From: Cristatella mucedo
Lineage: Eukaryota > Bryozoa > Phylactolaemata > Cristatellidae
Direction of reading: 5' to 3'
Length of the DNA: 64,000 nucleotides
NCBI GenBank assembly: GCA_009760855.2
Contig: WPIO01000060.1
Location: 1,045,501-1,109,500 of the forward strand
Shown: positions 22,817 to 34,477 of the stretch, piece by piece
Position numbering within the stretch: the stretch's first letter is position 1
How the letters are laid out: every line of letters starts with the position of its first letter
The notes under the pieces: model-generated
Seen by the model: only the letters and a program-made list of their open reading frames with translations
What the model was told of the DNA's origin: nothing
Database searches by the model: none
Program-made: the position numbers and the translations under genes

Positions 22817-24146
22817 TTTTCACCTCAAATGAATGCTACAGCAGACAGACAGCAGACAGACAGGAAAAGCAACAAGTGGAGAAGAAGAATTGGTCGCGCG
22901 GTACCACGTTGAGAGTGATCCTGCTGATTTTAGCGCGACTACGCTTTCGCGAATAATCGTTGAGGAATAATTTCTGGCGTGCCGGTGTGTGCCCGAGAAA
23001 AACATTATTTTGAACGTGTAGTGTGCTCTCAGTAGTTTCGGGGGGGGTCATTTGCAGAAGAGTGCACAATCACCTAGAATGAGCGCATTGACTCGAAATA
23101 CAGAATTAGGGAGTAGGGAATAGAAGCAGTAGGTTCAAGGAGTATATTTTGAAAACCGCAGGCGAATGGCAGTTCTGAAATGTAGGCAAAGACCGGGATT
23201 TTGAGGGAAATTGCCCAACTACGGACGCAAATGGCTTGAAGCTTTACGAGCAAACTCAACCAGACGTTAACTCAAGTATGAAATCAATGCCGCATTTTAG
23301 AGCACCTCATCTTGGAAATGGCAAATGAACCGCAAAGAAAAGTGTCGGACCGCTAGCTGTGGAGGGAGGGCTTTGGGCGACCACTTGGCTGAGAGTTCGC
23401 ATGCACAGTTGTTTGAAACCTTCTGGATAAGCTCGAAACGTCGCCTCCTGTAATCGGGAATAAAAATCGCAGCTACTTTTGCAAATGTCTGGCTGATCGC
23501 AGCTATTAGTGGGACCCGTTGCTTCAAGCGTTATTTGCTCGGAGTCCGGTCAGACGCCTCGGCAACGAATGGCGGCGAATATCGGAGAGCGACCCGAGGG
23601 GCGGCTCTCACCCACCAGCTCATCGAGATTGAGCCGCTGAAAGAGCGCGCTGCGGCTGAAACGAGGCTCGGCTCTGGCCACTCGCAGCGAAGCCCGAAAG
23701 AGATACCGTCGATTTCCTCGCCCCCTGCTAAGGAACTGTAGTCTGTGATGTCACGAAAAATGCAGCGATGACGGAACGCCACGCGGCGGTCTGCATGACG
23801 AAAAGAATTTGCATTGGACTTGAAAACTCTTCGTACGCCGGCAAGAGCGTCGGCTAACGATCGTTAAGATCAACGGCCGGTACGTTCTTTAGAATGCAGG
23901 CAGGGACGCCCGCGGCTTTAGACAGGTGAGGAAGCGTTGCGGCTGTAATCGGATGTGGGCGTGACCGGACGTGTCTCCGTCGGCATCCCAAGCGACTGCG
24001 CCCGGGTCGCTGCGACAAGCTTACATCGAAGCCTACAGATATCCGGTGTGTGGCACACAAGTATGGCTTTTACTTCCTAGAACTAGGCGGGAGAATGCAG
24101 CGGCGGCGGCGGCGAGTCATCTTTGTGCTCCCAATCAAGTAATCAT
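22817..24146. other. Unassigned, partly GC-rich
   Basis: Contains a GC-rich part at about 23520-24110 with open frames on both strands (plus: HQLIEIEPLKERAAAETRLG ending SSPPAKEL-stop near 23741; minus: ILKNVPAVDLNDR-stop near 23854) and a short (GGC)n near 24100. Neither frame can be tied to splice sites. Confidence 0.3.
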
Positions 24147-24490
24147 AATAACAACAATGCGCTTGATAAAGCGCCCCTCAGAGAAGTCAATCGCCCTCTC
24201 AGAGAACCCAATCTCTTTCTATGCGCTCTAGATTTGCTGCAACAGTGCCAGCGCGTATAAGCAGATAGAGGACTAATCGCAGGGACCCATTATGGGCTGT
24301 CAAAAAATAGGTGCGTTTTAAATTTCTTTTTAAATGTGGTCAAGTCAGGGGATTTCGTGACGGAAGTCGGGAGTGAGTTCCAGGCTTTGGGAGCACACGA
24401 ACTAAATGCACGGTCTCCAAACGATTTGAGGTTTTATACAAGGTACTGGTAAACGATAAGTTTCCGAAAAGCGGGTGGTACGATGCTTAA
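24147..24490 (-). mobile_element. LINE-A 3' end copy
   Basis: Reverse copy from the tail (CAATGCGCTTGATAAAGCG) to the complement of the TTRFSE region (AAGCGGGTGGTACGATGC). The AGAGAA segment near the tail is duplicated. Confidence 0.8.
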
Positions 24491-24759
24491 CTCTACACAC
24501 ACCCACAACAAGTACTGAGTTTAGTGAGTTCATCGCCGGTATGCCTAACGAACAGCAATTGCATTACAAATCCTATATCTAGTGCCCTTTTCACATTAGT
24601 CTACCGGAAGCGAAACGCCTTATTGAGTTATTTTTAAAGCAGAGTGCTTGCCCAGTACATACCGCTCGCCCTGTAAATACCGCAGGCAGCGAATTCGATG
24701 CTACGCAGCTACGCGGCATTCAGGATGCTGCCACATCGCATCGTAATTTACAGGTAAAC

Positions 24760-25455
24760 ATGTGCAGCCTCAAGATTTCGCCATCAGTCTCTAGATGGCT
24801 GCTGCTCATCTTGATTGCCCGGGAATCCGCAGAGGCAGCTCGGACCTCAGCCAAGGCAACAGTCGCCCGAGCTAGTGCAGCCAGTAACAAGGCGACAGCA
24901 GCGATGCGTTCTACAATGTTGCCAGTGAATGAGTCGATGGCTAGCGGCTTCAAAAACGATGCATCCCCTCATGCCGTGTCGAAGAAGACGACAATCGAGC
25001 GACACTCAACAGGCCAGCCCTCCCAAAAAGTGGTGACGCGGCCGACGAACAAGCAAATGGGCAATGCCTCCGCCCACACCGAGACGACGAGGCCGACGAT
25101 CGGGCGAATGGGCAAGACCTCCACCCACACTGTGACGACGAGGCCGAAGTCATCAGTGCCTTCCAAGGGCAGTGGCTCTTCCCAAAAAATGACAGCAGCT
25201 GCAAGATCGTCGACCGCGCGACGCTCCAGGGGGAGCACCTCAGATCTTTCAGCGGAGTTCTCAACGCCGCTGTCATTCCTTGCCGTAACTGAGGCAACAC
25301 TCGGTGAGCAGCAGAGCAGAGCACGGCTTATAGTCGATCGAGAGTCTTGTTTCTGGAATTGGTGTTCAGCACTATTGTGTGCTTGTGATATTAGAGGTCG
25401 AAAGTGTAAGCAAGATATAACGAGCTCAAGCATACAAGGACAAAAAAGAGCGTGA
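24760..25455 (+). CDS. Candidate secreted Ser/Thr-rich protein
   Basis: A single open frame of 231 codons starting at a true ATG and ending at TGA. The N-terminus looks like a signal peptide: MCSLKISPSVSRW, hydrophobic LLLILIA, then ARESAEA as a plausible cleavage zone. The middle is Ala/Ser/Thr-rich and holds a 17-residue tandem repeat, with units beginning at TRPTNKQMGNASAHTE, TRPTIGRMGKTSTHTV and a diverged TRPKSSVPSKGSGSSQ (51-bp period at 25037, 25088 and 25139). Codons there end almost always in G or C. The C-terminal part has a Cys cluster (CFWNWCSALLCAC) and a basic tail. Mucin-like secretion is an inference from composition. No homologue is recognised and no promoter or polyadenylation signal was found. 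The opposite strand is also open over part of the stretch, so this could be a non-coding GC-rich sequence. Confidence 0.42.
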   Translation: MCSLKISPSVSRWLLLILIARESAEAARTSAKATVARASAASNKATAAMRSTMLPVNESMASGFKNDASPHAVSKKTTIERHSTGQPSQKVVTRPTNKQMGNASAHTETTRPTIGRMGKTSTHTVTTRPKSSVPSKGSGSSQKMTAAARSSTARRSRGSTSDLSAEFSTPLSFLAVTEATLGEQQSRARLIVDRESCFWNWCSALLCACDIRGRKCKQDITSSSIQGQKRA

Positions 25456-25527
25456 TCACGAGAGAAGGAGGATGGACATACGAGCTCTAGAGAGTGAGAG
25501 CGAGTGAAAGAGAGAGAGTAAAAGAGT

Positions 25528-25537
25528 GAGAAAGAGA

Positions 25538-25607
<70 letters not shown>
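25528..25607. repeat. (GA)n microsatellite
   Basis: Long GA run, nearly perfect from about 25541, 70 bp downstream of the Ser/Thr-rich reading frame. Confidence 0.95.
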
Positions 25608-25608
<1 letters not shown>

Positions 25609-26334
25609 GGCGGGACGAGGGATGAAGTGCCACCTATAAGGTCACGAGGAGTAGAACTTTGAGCCACGTGGTGAGAGAGGTAAAGCTAGCATTATAGGCG
25701 CTAGCAAACTCAAACACATGAACACGCCTGTGACTATGATGAGTTCTGGTCGTATTTAGACTGTTTAAATAGCATTGCTTTTACAAAGAAGTCCGAGTCC
25801 GGATTAGCTCGAGTGAGCCAGCCAGTCTTTGAGCTATTGCTCACTTCCGCCTCCAATACTAAATCCTCAACTGAGGCCATCTGGCCGCATGGCAAAGCGG
25901 TGGAATGTTTTAACTTTGAAAGTACTAGCCAGGTTGCAGAGATAAATACTAGTAGTTTGCATGCAGCTGATATTGTCTGAATGAATCATACGTCTAAAGG
26001 CAATTAAATTAAGGAAGCATGTGCCTCCTTGAGGCCTTAATGTATGCAACGTCGTACCCACGCCATTACGGTTATTGGAACAATCAGTGGGAATCTTTCG
26101 AGAAACGCGATGCTGGTACCAGGCGTTAGCATTCATAGCCACGTTAGCGATGTTTGTAAAACTAGCACATTGAAGGTATCGCTCACGAATCCATCATATC
26201 CAGTTCGTCCAGGCACGCCGACGGTAGCTAACAAAAACCGATTTAGATATTGACCTAACGGATAAATAAAGCCGGATAAGGGTGCGACAGTATTCGGTCT
26301 ACTCAGCTATAACATGTGGTTGTCCCGAACAAAA
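25608..26334. other. No recognised feature
   Basis: Unassigned. A 69-codon open frame at 26044-26253 has no supporting splice or homology signal. Confidence 0.35.
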
Positions 26335-26765
26335 GACACTAGATGAGCATATTTCTTCCACTGTCAAGTCGGCCAACTTTCTGCAAAGGAACGATAAAAA
26401 AATCTCAATCAGACTTTATATCAAACTGCTTACAATTTCGACTCAAGTCATTCATCTGTGCCTCTAGCCAACCTCAAATCCTTTGGAGACCGCACCTTTA
26501 CTTCGCATGCTCCCAAATTCCGGAGCTAACTTTCGACTGATGCCTCGAAATTCATTGACTTTGTGACATTTAAAAAGAAGCTAGAATTCATCCACTCCTC
26601 AATGCATAAGCTAGGTACCTGTGAATTGTCTCTTTTATGCCTGTGCATGCTTTCGGTGAGCATATCCTCACAAATCAAGTGGCATGCCTCCTTTACAGCT
26701 AATGCAAAATGCCAGAAAGGAGGTTTCATTCTCTAAGGCCTCCATGCATGTTTTATAATTCGTAT
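26335..26765 (+). mobile_element. LINE-A copy, degraded
   Basis: Begins with the HISSTVKSANF block, then the NLKSFGDR block and a decayed 3' UTR. Confidence 0.6.
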
Positions 26766-26837
26766 TTGCCACTATAATAACTCAGCTGTGTAAGTCCGTT
26801 GTTTGTTACCGACGTCACGTTTCCATAAAGCCCCTGG

Positions 26838-27195
26838 TGTAGTAACAATGCATTTGTATATCGCCCTCAGAGAAATTAATCTCTTTTTAGGCACTTTACA
26901 TATCCTGCAAGGAAATCAGGTCGAAGCGTTAGCGGTAGCATGCTCACTGACAACAAGCATAACGTAGTTAGAGGTGACAGCACAAGGTCAGCTTACAAAT
27001 ATGGTCAGTGGCAGCACGCACATGTCATCACGCATAAGCACCCAAAGGATGAATCACACGGAACCATTGAATGCTGCGACAACTTTGTGTGTTCTTTTAG
27101 CCTTTTTTTAATGTCGACAGGTCAGGGGATGTCGTGATACCAGTCGAAAGTGAGTACCAGGTTTTGGGAGTACGTAAGCTAAAGACATGGTATAT
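26838..27195 (-). mobile_element. LINE-A 3' end copy
   Basis: Reverse tail (CCCTCAGAGAAATTAATCTC) through 3' UTR to the end of the coding region (complement of TFKKK). Confidence 0.7.
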
Positions 27196-27571
27196 TTATA
27201 GCTCTAAGACAACGGTGCAACAATTATAACCGTCAAAAGAGGGACAATGGGTCGACAAATTGAACACACAGTAGTTACAAACGCAATATAGCAGCTTCCA
27301 CGACCAAAGCTCAAACTAGGCCGTAATATACGCTCGTAGCCCGCTAGTCCAAGCCAGAGTGCAGCGAATACCGGCCAAACTCTGAACCTCGGAATCGCGA
27401 CTAGTGACGTGTCGGCGAAACAACTATGCAGGGAGATATACTGATAGTATCGGTACGGGGCAGCTACAAAAAGCACCCATAACTTAGCGGGAAAAGTCCA
27501 TATCCATAATGTAGAGAAGTCTATTTTACAGCAATGAAGGGTCACAGGCGTTCAAAAGCGGCTTTGAATAA
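27196..27571. other. No recognised feature
   Basis: Unassigned sequence between two LINE-A copies. I looked here for the missing right terminal repeat of the hAT element and did not find it. Confidence 0.35.
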
Positions 27572-28475
27572 CAATAATAATAACAATAATAATGCACTTG
27601 ATAAAGCGCCCTCAGAGAACTTAATCTCTCTCTCTAGGCGCTTTAAATTTGCTGCAAAGGGAAATGCAATTGAATGGTGAGTAATATTATGCTTAATAAA
27701 CAAACAAAATGAATAACATGGTTAGGGGTGACATGCACTGGGTCAGCATGCAAATGTAGTTAGTGGCAGCATGCACAGTGTCAGCACGCATAAGCACATC
27801 AACGACGAATCATAGGGACCCACTAAATGCTGTCCTAAATAGGTGTGTTTTAAGTTCTTTTTAAATGTGGTCGGGTCAGGGGATGTTCTGACGCAGGTAG
27901 GGAGGGAGTTCCAGGCTTTGGGAGCATACGAACTACATGCATGGTCTCCAAAGGATTTGAGGTTTGTACGAGGTATTTGTAGACTGTTGGATTCCGAAAA
28001 GCGGGTGGTGTGATGTTTGCCTGATGGGGGAGTATATCTGAGAGATAGGTTGGAGCCAAAGAATGAAGTGACCTAAAAGTGAGCGACAAAACCTTGAAGT
28101 CAATCCGTTGCTTGACTGGGAGCCAGTGCAGGTCGGCGAGAAGTTGAGTAACGTGGCAACTGCGACGCTCACGACAGACAAGCCTAGCTGCCGAGTTTTG
28201 CACCAGCTGCAATCGCCTGATTGCACATGTCGGTCGGGCAGCAAGCAGTGAGTTACAGAAGTCAAGACAAATGTCACAAGTACATGAACCAACTTAGATG
28301 TGATATCCTTACCTAAACAAGCCCGAATTTTAACAATGTTATGTAGCTGAAAGTAGGCAGACTTGATTGTGGAGCCGATATGGCCGTCTAACGAAAGATC
28401 ACTTCGGAACATGACAGCTAGATTTCGCACAGATTTAACAGAAGATGTGCTTGCAGAGCCAATTTTGAGCAATAG
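27572..28475 (-). mobile_element. LINE-A copy, 5'-truncated
   Basis: Starts at an AATAATAACAATAATAATG tail and reads through the 3' UTR and C-terminal coding region (TFKKNLKHTYL, SLPTCVRTSPDPTT, NSAARLVCRERRSCH) up to LKIGSAS. It ends abruptly against the hAT relic and may have removed its terminal repeat. Confidence 0.87.
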
Positions 28476-28499
28476 TTGTTATTGTGTTCTTAGAGAGTA

Positions 28500-30170
28500 C
28501 AACAATACCAGGTTCTAATGATGAGGAGTTCAGTAGCAGAATGTCATTAGGGTGATTGTCAGTGAGCAGAGAGCACAGCTCGTTCTTACAAAGCTTCATC
28601 TTGGAGAACAGCTGCTTGCAGGAATAAGTGCTGCCAAACGTTGCGATCGCACGCTGGGCACGGGGCTAACAACATTAGAAACTAAGCCTGTGGCAGCTGA
28701 TGGTAGAAGTAATGAAAGCAGTGCAAGCAGTAAACTTGGACAAGAGAACGTCAGAAACCTGTAGATCAATCAGCTCCAATTGCACATCAGAAGGGGTGTC
28801 ATCATAGAGAAATTCGAAAGGAGCACTGACGATTTTGCACCCGTGCGAATGAGAACGCACATCAGTGATGCGCGAGGATAATTAATTCCGCAAGGTTGAT
28901 AACACACTGACTCATCGGTATTAATGAGAGCTGCAACGCACTGGGCGAGGTGCCGTAAATGGATACGGCCGTTTCTCCCATAGAACCAGCTTTTTTTCGA
29001 ATGCCAGCACGTGGTCTTCCATGTTTACGATGAGCACGTCACGTCCCTGCAGCTTCAGGTAAAGTTCTTTCAGGTGAGAGATTATATCAGTGAGGAAACC
29101 AGAGCGACAAAGCCAAACCTCGTCAGAGAACATTTCACGGCCCTTGAGGCCCCTCTCACAGACGAAGTAAACAAGCTCGTGGCCACCTCAGTTTGGTAAA
29201 GCAGATCGCCATAAGCAGCCTCTGCAGCTTCGCAGATATGCTTGAAGATGCGGTGATTGAGAGTACGAGCTAGCACTGCGTTCACTAGCTTCGCCACAGC
29301 AGACAGTACGTCTTTCATGCCTGCAGCTTTGGCACACAGCGCCCCCTGGCGGTCAATTATGCAGTGCACCTTGCCTGTCTCCTGCGAACACCCCAAAGAG
29401 CGGCAGTGGTCGATCAGCAGCTGGGAAAGTATTTTGTTAGATCCAGCCGTGGCAGGTGCACCGTCATAAGGTTCCAAGACGAGCTTTGACAGGTCAAACA
29501 AAACCACTCGAAGCTAGTGGGACGTCATTGAGGACATCTCTGCCGGTTGTCAATCCCTTCGTTGGAACGAGGCTGAGAAACTCCTTGACTGCCTCCAGGT
29601 CTCACATGACGCCACGCACAAAGACAGCCAGCTGTGCAGTGTTCTTGTTATCGCAGCTCTCGTCAAAGGCGCTGGAGAAAATCTCGAGTTTCGAACTTCG
29701 TGCACATCGAAGACAGGACATCGGCTGCTACGCCCTCTGCGCGTCGAGTCAAAGTGTGGGCTGACAGCAGGATTGCCTTGAAAGCGTCGTGTTGCTCGGG
29801 AGAAATGACGTCGGCAGCAGCAAGTATACATTCCATTACAAAGGCTGCATCAGTGAAGGTATGCATTTTCTTCGCGATCAACAAGGACACTTCGTAACAG
29901 GTGCGAGTTCGCAGCTCAGCCTCCTCGGAAGCTTTGGCGGCATGCTTCTTGAAGAGAGAAGACTATTGATCCAACCGTGAGTGCCTCAGCGAGCTGCCTC
30001 AGTCTTCGGCTCATCGTCGGGGTGAAGTGTCTGTACGTGTACGTGCGCTTGGCATCGAAATGCCCCTGAGATTCGACCGCTTGAAAGTGCCGTTGGTGTC
30101 GTTGCACACTAAGCATGGAGCTTTGTTGCCGCGTTGGACGAAGAACAACTTGGAAGTTCATTCGGGGTTG
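28500..30170 (-). pseudogene. hAT transposase, GTF2IRD2/ZBED5 type, many frameshifts
   Basis: Pieces in several frames line up in the order of this domesticated-transposase family. BED-type zinc finger: APCLVCNDTNGTFKRSNL then RRHFDAKRTYTYRHF region (about 30130-30020). LLIAKKMHTFTDAAFVMECI (about 29885). First catalytic Asp in FDESCDNKNTAQLAVFVR (about 29665-29610). FLSLVPTKGLTTGRDVLND (about 29580-29530). DGAPATAGS with the second Asp (about 29465). HCIIDRQGALCAK, LNHRIFKHI and YGDLLYQTEV (29370-29185). FLTDIISHLKELYLKLQGRD (about 29095). C-terminal dimerisation block FGSTYSCKQLFSKMKLCKNE (about 28645). At least five frame changes and several stops make it a fossil. It could instead be a decayed copy of a host gene derived from hAT, but the adjacent terminal repeat favours a transposon. 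Confidence 0.85.
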
Positions 30171-30309
30171 AAGATACGTCGTTTGAGGTCAACCTTTCGG
30201 ATACTGGTAGCTGTGCGTTGCTTCTGCTCTTTAGGCACAGTAATTGGTGTGACTGTGCGGAAATACGAATTCAGTAACATGACCATAAAGTCAAATTGTT
30301 TTGCACGTC

Positions 30310-30312
<3 letters not shown>

Positions 30313-30344
<32 letters not shown>
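30313..30344. repeat. (AC)n microsatellite
   Basis: About 16 AC units inside the hAT relic, 5' of its coding part. Confidence 0.95.
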
Positions 30345-30346
<2 letters not shown>

Positions 30347-31392
30347 ACATACACCAAACTCCTTGACTAAGGTGAAAGGTGCATACACCGAGACCGGCGA
30401 GTGAACTTGTTTGCAGCACAATATTTATCGTCGCTTCCCAGGCGGGCGTTTCTGTTTCAAACAAGTGTGCGAGATCAGTGGTACAGAAAATCCCCACGTG
30501 CTACAGCTTGCGGTGCAACCACCAGTGCAGTACTACCTTGACTTACGAGTTTAATTCACCCGGTGGCGGAGCTCGTAACTTGAATTAGTTCTATTTCTAA
30601 TCAATTAATCCCATAAAAATGAATCGAAATGCCAATAATCCGTTCCGGACCCTCAAAAACACAGCGGATTTATGTGGTGTTTCGAAATTACAAAAAAACT
30701 CATAAATAACGAATACTTCTGCAAACGCAGCACGACAGAGCTTATAGACAACTAACGCGTACGACCAGAGGCATCCCAAGGGAATTGTGCGCCCGGGGAC
30801 GAACTGCCGAAGCACTGTTAAGTGGCCGGCCTTTATGCGGGCACGCCGATTGTCTTTATTTACGCGAAGATCTCTAAGACGACGGTACTCTCTACGTAAA
30901 GTACTTACTGCAGCGGTTACTGCTGTAGTCAGTCTCAACCCTGAAGGCTCGGTCGAGTCGGTCGCGGAGGGAACCACCAGGCCCGCGCTTGACGTCACGC
31001 CCGGGCAATCGGAATGTCTTCCGCTGCCCTTCCCTTACGAGCCCTAGAAACCACACGCTATTCCTCTCTCCACCCTCTTGCTTGCCTCGCTGGCACACCC
31101 ATTTGCGCTCGTCAACACTTTCTAGCGCAAATCCGTCATATCTAAGGCCTGCCGCACCTTGCCGTGCGCAAACCAAAGTCGCAGTTCTAAAATCGTACTG
31201 TGAAACTCGCGAAGCAAAATCAAGCACAATAACAGTTAGCTCTCAACTCAAAGCAAAAAGCGGCCGAGAGATGGCTCGTGCCTCGAAGACTCGTTAGTTG
31301 GGATACCCATAAGTCAAAGTACCTCTATAGTGAAGGGGAAGAAACCGCGACAGCTCAATTAGTGCGGTCCATCAATTAATAACTAGGCGGCC

Positions 31393-31446
31393 GCTAGGCC
31401 GGACTGGAGCACTAGCTAGGCCGGACTGGAGCACTAGCTAGGCCGG
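31393..31446. repeat. 22-bp tandem repeat near the hAT terminus
   Basis: Two exact units beginning GCTAGGCCGGACTGGAGCAC plus a partial third, located 20-90 bp inside the transposon end. Subterminal repeats are common transposase-binding sites in hAT elements. Confidence 0.9.
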
Positions 31447-31463
31447 GTCAGGCCTAAAGGTCT

Positions 31464-31480
31464 GAGTTTGCCGACCTCTG
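31464..31480 (-). repeat. hAT terminal inverted repeat (one side)
   Basis: Minus strand CAGAGGTCGGCAAACTC, the CAG-R-GGTCGGCAAACT form widespread among hAT elements. Flanking bases CAGTCTTA would be the 8-bp target copy, but the other side is lost. Confidence 0.7.
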
Positions 31481-32214
31481 CAGTCTTAAGGTATCCGAAT
31501 AAGTGTTGACCACCATCTGGTCACACAGATATTCAGGTCTCTTCTCAGCGTGATAAATGCGCAATCAATGAGACCGAGTAGAACAGTGCAAAATCAGACA
31601 CAGATTCCGACTCACGTGGTCAGCGGCGGAGGAATACGAACCTTTCGTATGACTTAGTCCTTTCGATTAAAGAACCCTGCTATACATTCTATCGCCGCGT
31701 ATTATAAGTCGTCTCCATCCACCGGTGACGAGACTCAGTCAAAAAAGTGCATATTCCTCGCGATCCTTATTCATTATCAGCTCGAAAACTTTAGTCGCTC
31801 CACCCTTAGCCGACCAATCATAAGCAATGATTTTAAAATTGAAAGATTCTTCTATTTCTTCCACTGCAACGCGGTAATAGACGGCACTGAAAATGCCCAC
31901 TTTCCCCGACACAACCAGGACATAACCGCTCTGATTACCTGTTTTTTTGCGATGGATAGTATCGCACGCATGATAGCATGGTGAGACTGCACGCTGGATT
32001 TTAGCCGCCACGAAGTGTTTATTAAAAGCCAGCCTAACTCAGCCAGCTGCGCCCACGTATGACTTGATTTCGGCCTTACCACACTATCCGCAAAGAGATC
32101 GAGACATCACGTCTCGCCACAGAAAGTCAGCTAGAAGGAGATACGGTGCTTGATTTCGAGGCATGCGGGATGCAAATGCAGCTTAAGGTGAATCTCCCAC
32201 TGTCCGTCTGAACG
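31481..32214. other. Unassigned
   Basis: A minus-strand open segment at about 31739-32011 (phrases GYVLVVSGKVGIFSAVYYRV and KVFELIMNKDREEYALF-stop) looks somewhat protein-like but has no start, no clear acceptor and no family I recognise. Confidence 0.25.
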
Positions 32215-32912
32215 TAGACGTGACTTCTGTAACTCGCTGCTGGCTGGCCTACAGGCCGGCATGTGCAATCTGGCGCTTACAGCTGGTGCAAAACTCTGTA
32301 GCAAGGCTGGTCTGTCGTGAGCGGCGCATTTGCCACTTCACACCACTTCTCGCCGACCTGCACTGACTACCAGTCAAGCAATGGATCGACTTTAAGGTTT
32401 TGTCGCTAACTTTCAGGTCCCTCCATTCTTTGGCTCCAGCCTTCCCCTCAGATCTACTCCCACACCAGGCCAAGCATCGTACCACCGGCTTTTAGAAATC
32501 TAACTGTTTACAATACCTCGTACAAACCTCAAATCCTTTGGAGGCCGTGCATTTAGTTCGTATGCTCCCAAAGCCTGGAACTCACTCCCGACCTGTATCA
32601 CGACATCTCCTGACTAGTACACATCAAAAAAGAAACTAAAAACTCATCTACTTAAGACAGCATTTAGCGGGTCCCCTGTGATTCGTCCTTTACGTGCTTA
32701 CGCGTGCTGATGCTGTTGCATGTTGCCACTAACCACACTTGCACGCTGACCCTGTGCATGTCGCCCCTAACCATGTTAGTCTTGTTGTTTATTGAGCTAG
32801 CTACCGCTAACAATTCGATCGTGCTTCCTTTGCAGCAATTGCAAAGCGCCCAGAAAGACATTGAGTTCTCTGAAGGCGCTTTATCAAGTGTATTATTATT
32901 ATTCTTCGATAT
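32215..32912 (+). mobile_element. LINE-A copy, 5'-truncated
   Basis: From the DFCNSLLAGLQAG region to the tail AAAGCGCCCAGAAAGACATT and (ATT)n. Broken by frameshifts. Confidence 0.85.
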
Positions 32913-33556
32913 GTTCAGCATTGGGGTGGCAATATCGTAAGGCCATCCTGAAATACCGCTCGCAGATGTGTTTAGTTTGAAAGATTTCCACCGCGACTAT
33001 TTCTGATGAGTGTCCAACAGATTTCGGCACGATCGTTGGGAGCGTTGGGAGCGCAGGACGTGCCCTGTGTAGGCGGCTGTCGTATTTGGTAGGTTTGACA
33101 ATATCGCGCTATTTGCCGGTTCATACTGACCAATGAAGCGCGGTCCCGTAGGTAGCCGTAAATTAGTTACCCAAACCTGTAGCCAAAATTAGGTAGGCTA
33201 CTTTTCCGCCCAGCACGCGCGGCAGCGTACCGGGTTCGCCACTGGTTCGTCGACGCCGTCGCTGGGCTAGCGCAAGACGCAGCGGCAGTTCGGCAGTTTC
33301 GACTATAGTGGCTGCAGAGGGCACAGTCGACCAGTACTAGTTGGCCCCTGTTAATTAGAGCCGCTGGAATGAACGGCGTTCCCAAAGTGGGGCTTGGCTC
33401 GTACCGACCTCCGGCGCCTCTATGGCGGCTTTCAAGCACGGCTCTCGTAGCAGCCTTTCGCGAAGGTCGCTCACCTACTCATCCTTCGGCCGAAGCTTGA
33501 CCCGGCACACTGGCAAGTCTTCGCCTTTCAGGCACGACAGTGTCTGCTCGCGCGCG

Positions 33557-33558
<2 letters not shown>
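32913..33558. other. GC-rich stretch, possible exon
   Basis: On the minus strand at about 33530-33360 the frame TLSCLKGEDLPVCRVKLRPK, a stop, then VSDLRERLLREPCLKAA has GC-ending codons and a GTGAGC donor-like site at the stop. On the plus strand ATG at 33422 opens a Ser/Arg-rich frame that runs into the (GT)n tract. Neither can be chosen. Confidence 0.22.
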
Positions 33559-33648
<90 letters not shown>

Positions 33649-33716
33649 TGTGTGTGTGTGTGTGTGTATCTGTATGTGTGTGTGTGTCTCTGTGTGTGCG
33701 TGTGTGTGTGTGTGTG
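33559..33716. repeat. (GT)n microsatellite, left part
   Basis: About 75 GT units with a few TA, CT and C interruptions. Directly followed by a LINE-A copy, after which GT repeats resume. Confidence 0.95.
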
Positions 33717-34476
33717 TTGTTTAGATAAAGATACCACATCTAAGTTGGTCCATGCATTCGTGACATCCCGTCTCGACTTCTGCAACTCACTGCTTACTGG
33801 CCTACCAGCATGTGCGATCCGGTGATTGCAGCTGGTGCAAAACTCTGCAGCTAGGCTTGTCTGTCGTGAGCGTCGCAGTTGCCACATTACTCCACTTCTC
33901 GCCGACCTGCACTGGCTACCAGTCAAGCAACGGATTGACTTCAAGGTTTTGTCGCTCCCTTTTAGGTCCCTTCATTCTATGGCTCCAGCCTATCTGTCAG
34001 ATATACTACCCCATCAGGCCAAGCATCGTACCACCCGCTTTTTGGAATCCAACAGTCTAGAAATAAATCATACAAACCTTAAATCCTTTGGAGACCGTGC
34101 ATTTAGCTCGTATGCTCCCAAAGCCTGGAACTGCCACCCGACCTGCATCAGAACATCCCCTGACCTGACCACATTTAAAAGGAACCTATAAACACACCTA
34201 TTTAGGACAGCATTTAGTGGGTCCCTGTGATTCGTCCTTGATGTGCTTATGCGTGCTGACACTGTGCATGCTGCCACTAGCCACATTTGCATGCTGACCC
34301 TCTGCATGTCACCCCTTACCATATTATTCATTTCGTCTGTTTTTCAAGCATGATATTACTTACCATCCAATTGCATTTAACTTTACAGCAAATGTAAAGC
34401 GCCTAGAGAGAGATTAAGTTCTCTGAGGGCGCTTTATCAAGTGACTTATTATTATCATTATTATTATTATTATTAT

Positions 34477-34477
<1 letters not shown>
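33717..34477 (+). mobile_element. LINE-A copy inserted in a (GT)n tract
   Basis: Starts at CLDKDTTSKLVHAFVTSRLD, keeps an open C-terminal frame to TTFKRNL (33826-34191), the 3' UTR and a long (ATT)n tail. The GT tract lies on both sides, so the element landed within a microsatellite. A young copy by its open frame. Confidence 0.9.

Larger units (their letters stand above)
28480..31480 (-). mobile_element. hAT-superfamily transposon relic (GTF2IRD2/ZBED5-like)
   Basis: Bounded on its 5' side (minus strand) by the hAT-like terminus CAGAGGTCGGCAAACTC at 31464-31480. It contains a decayed transposase at 30170-28500 and runs into LINE-A at its 3' side, where no matching terminal repeat is left. 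A GC-rich 5' region with a 22-bp triplication and an (AC)n tract lies between the terminus and the coding part. Confidence 0.8.

Noticed and set aside
24969-25667. 232-codon minus-strand frame with a Ser-Leu repeat
   Set aside because: It starts in the (GA)n tract and then is only the antisense of the Ser/Thr-rich frame.
27196-27571. Right terminal repeat of the hAT element
   Set aside because: I looked for CAGAGGTCGGCAAACTC-like sequence here and in the adjoining LINE and found none.
33422-33825. Long Cys/Val and His/Thr frames
   Set aside because: Produced by the (GT)n tract, and by LINE-A sequence read into it.
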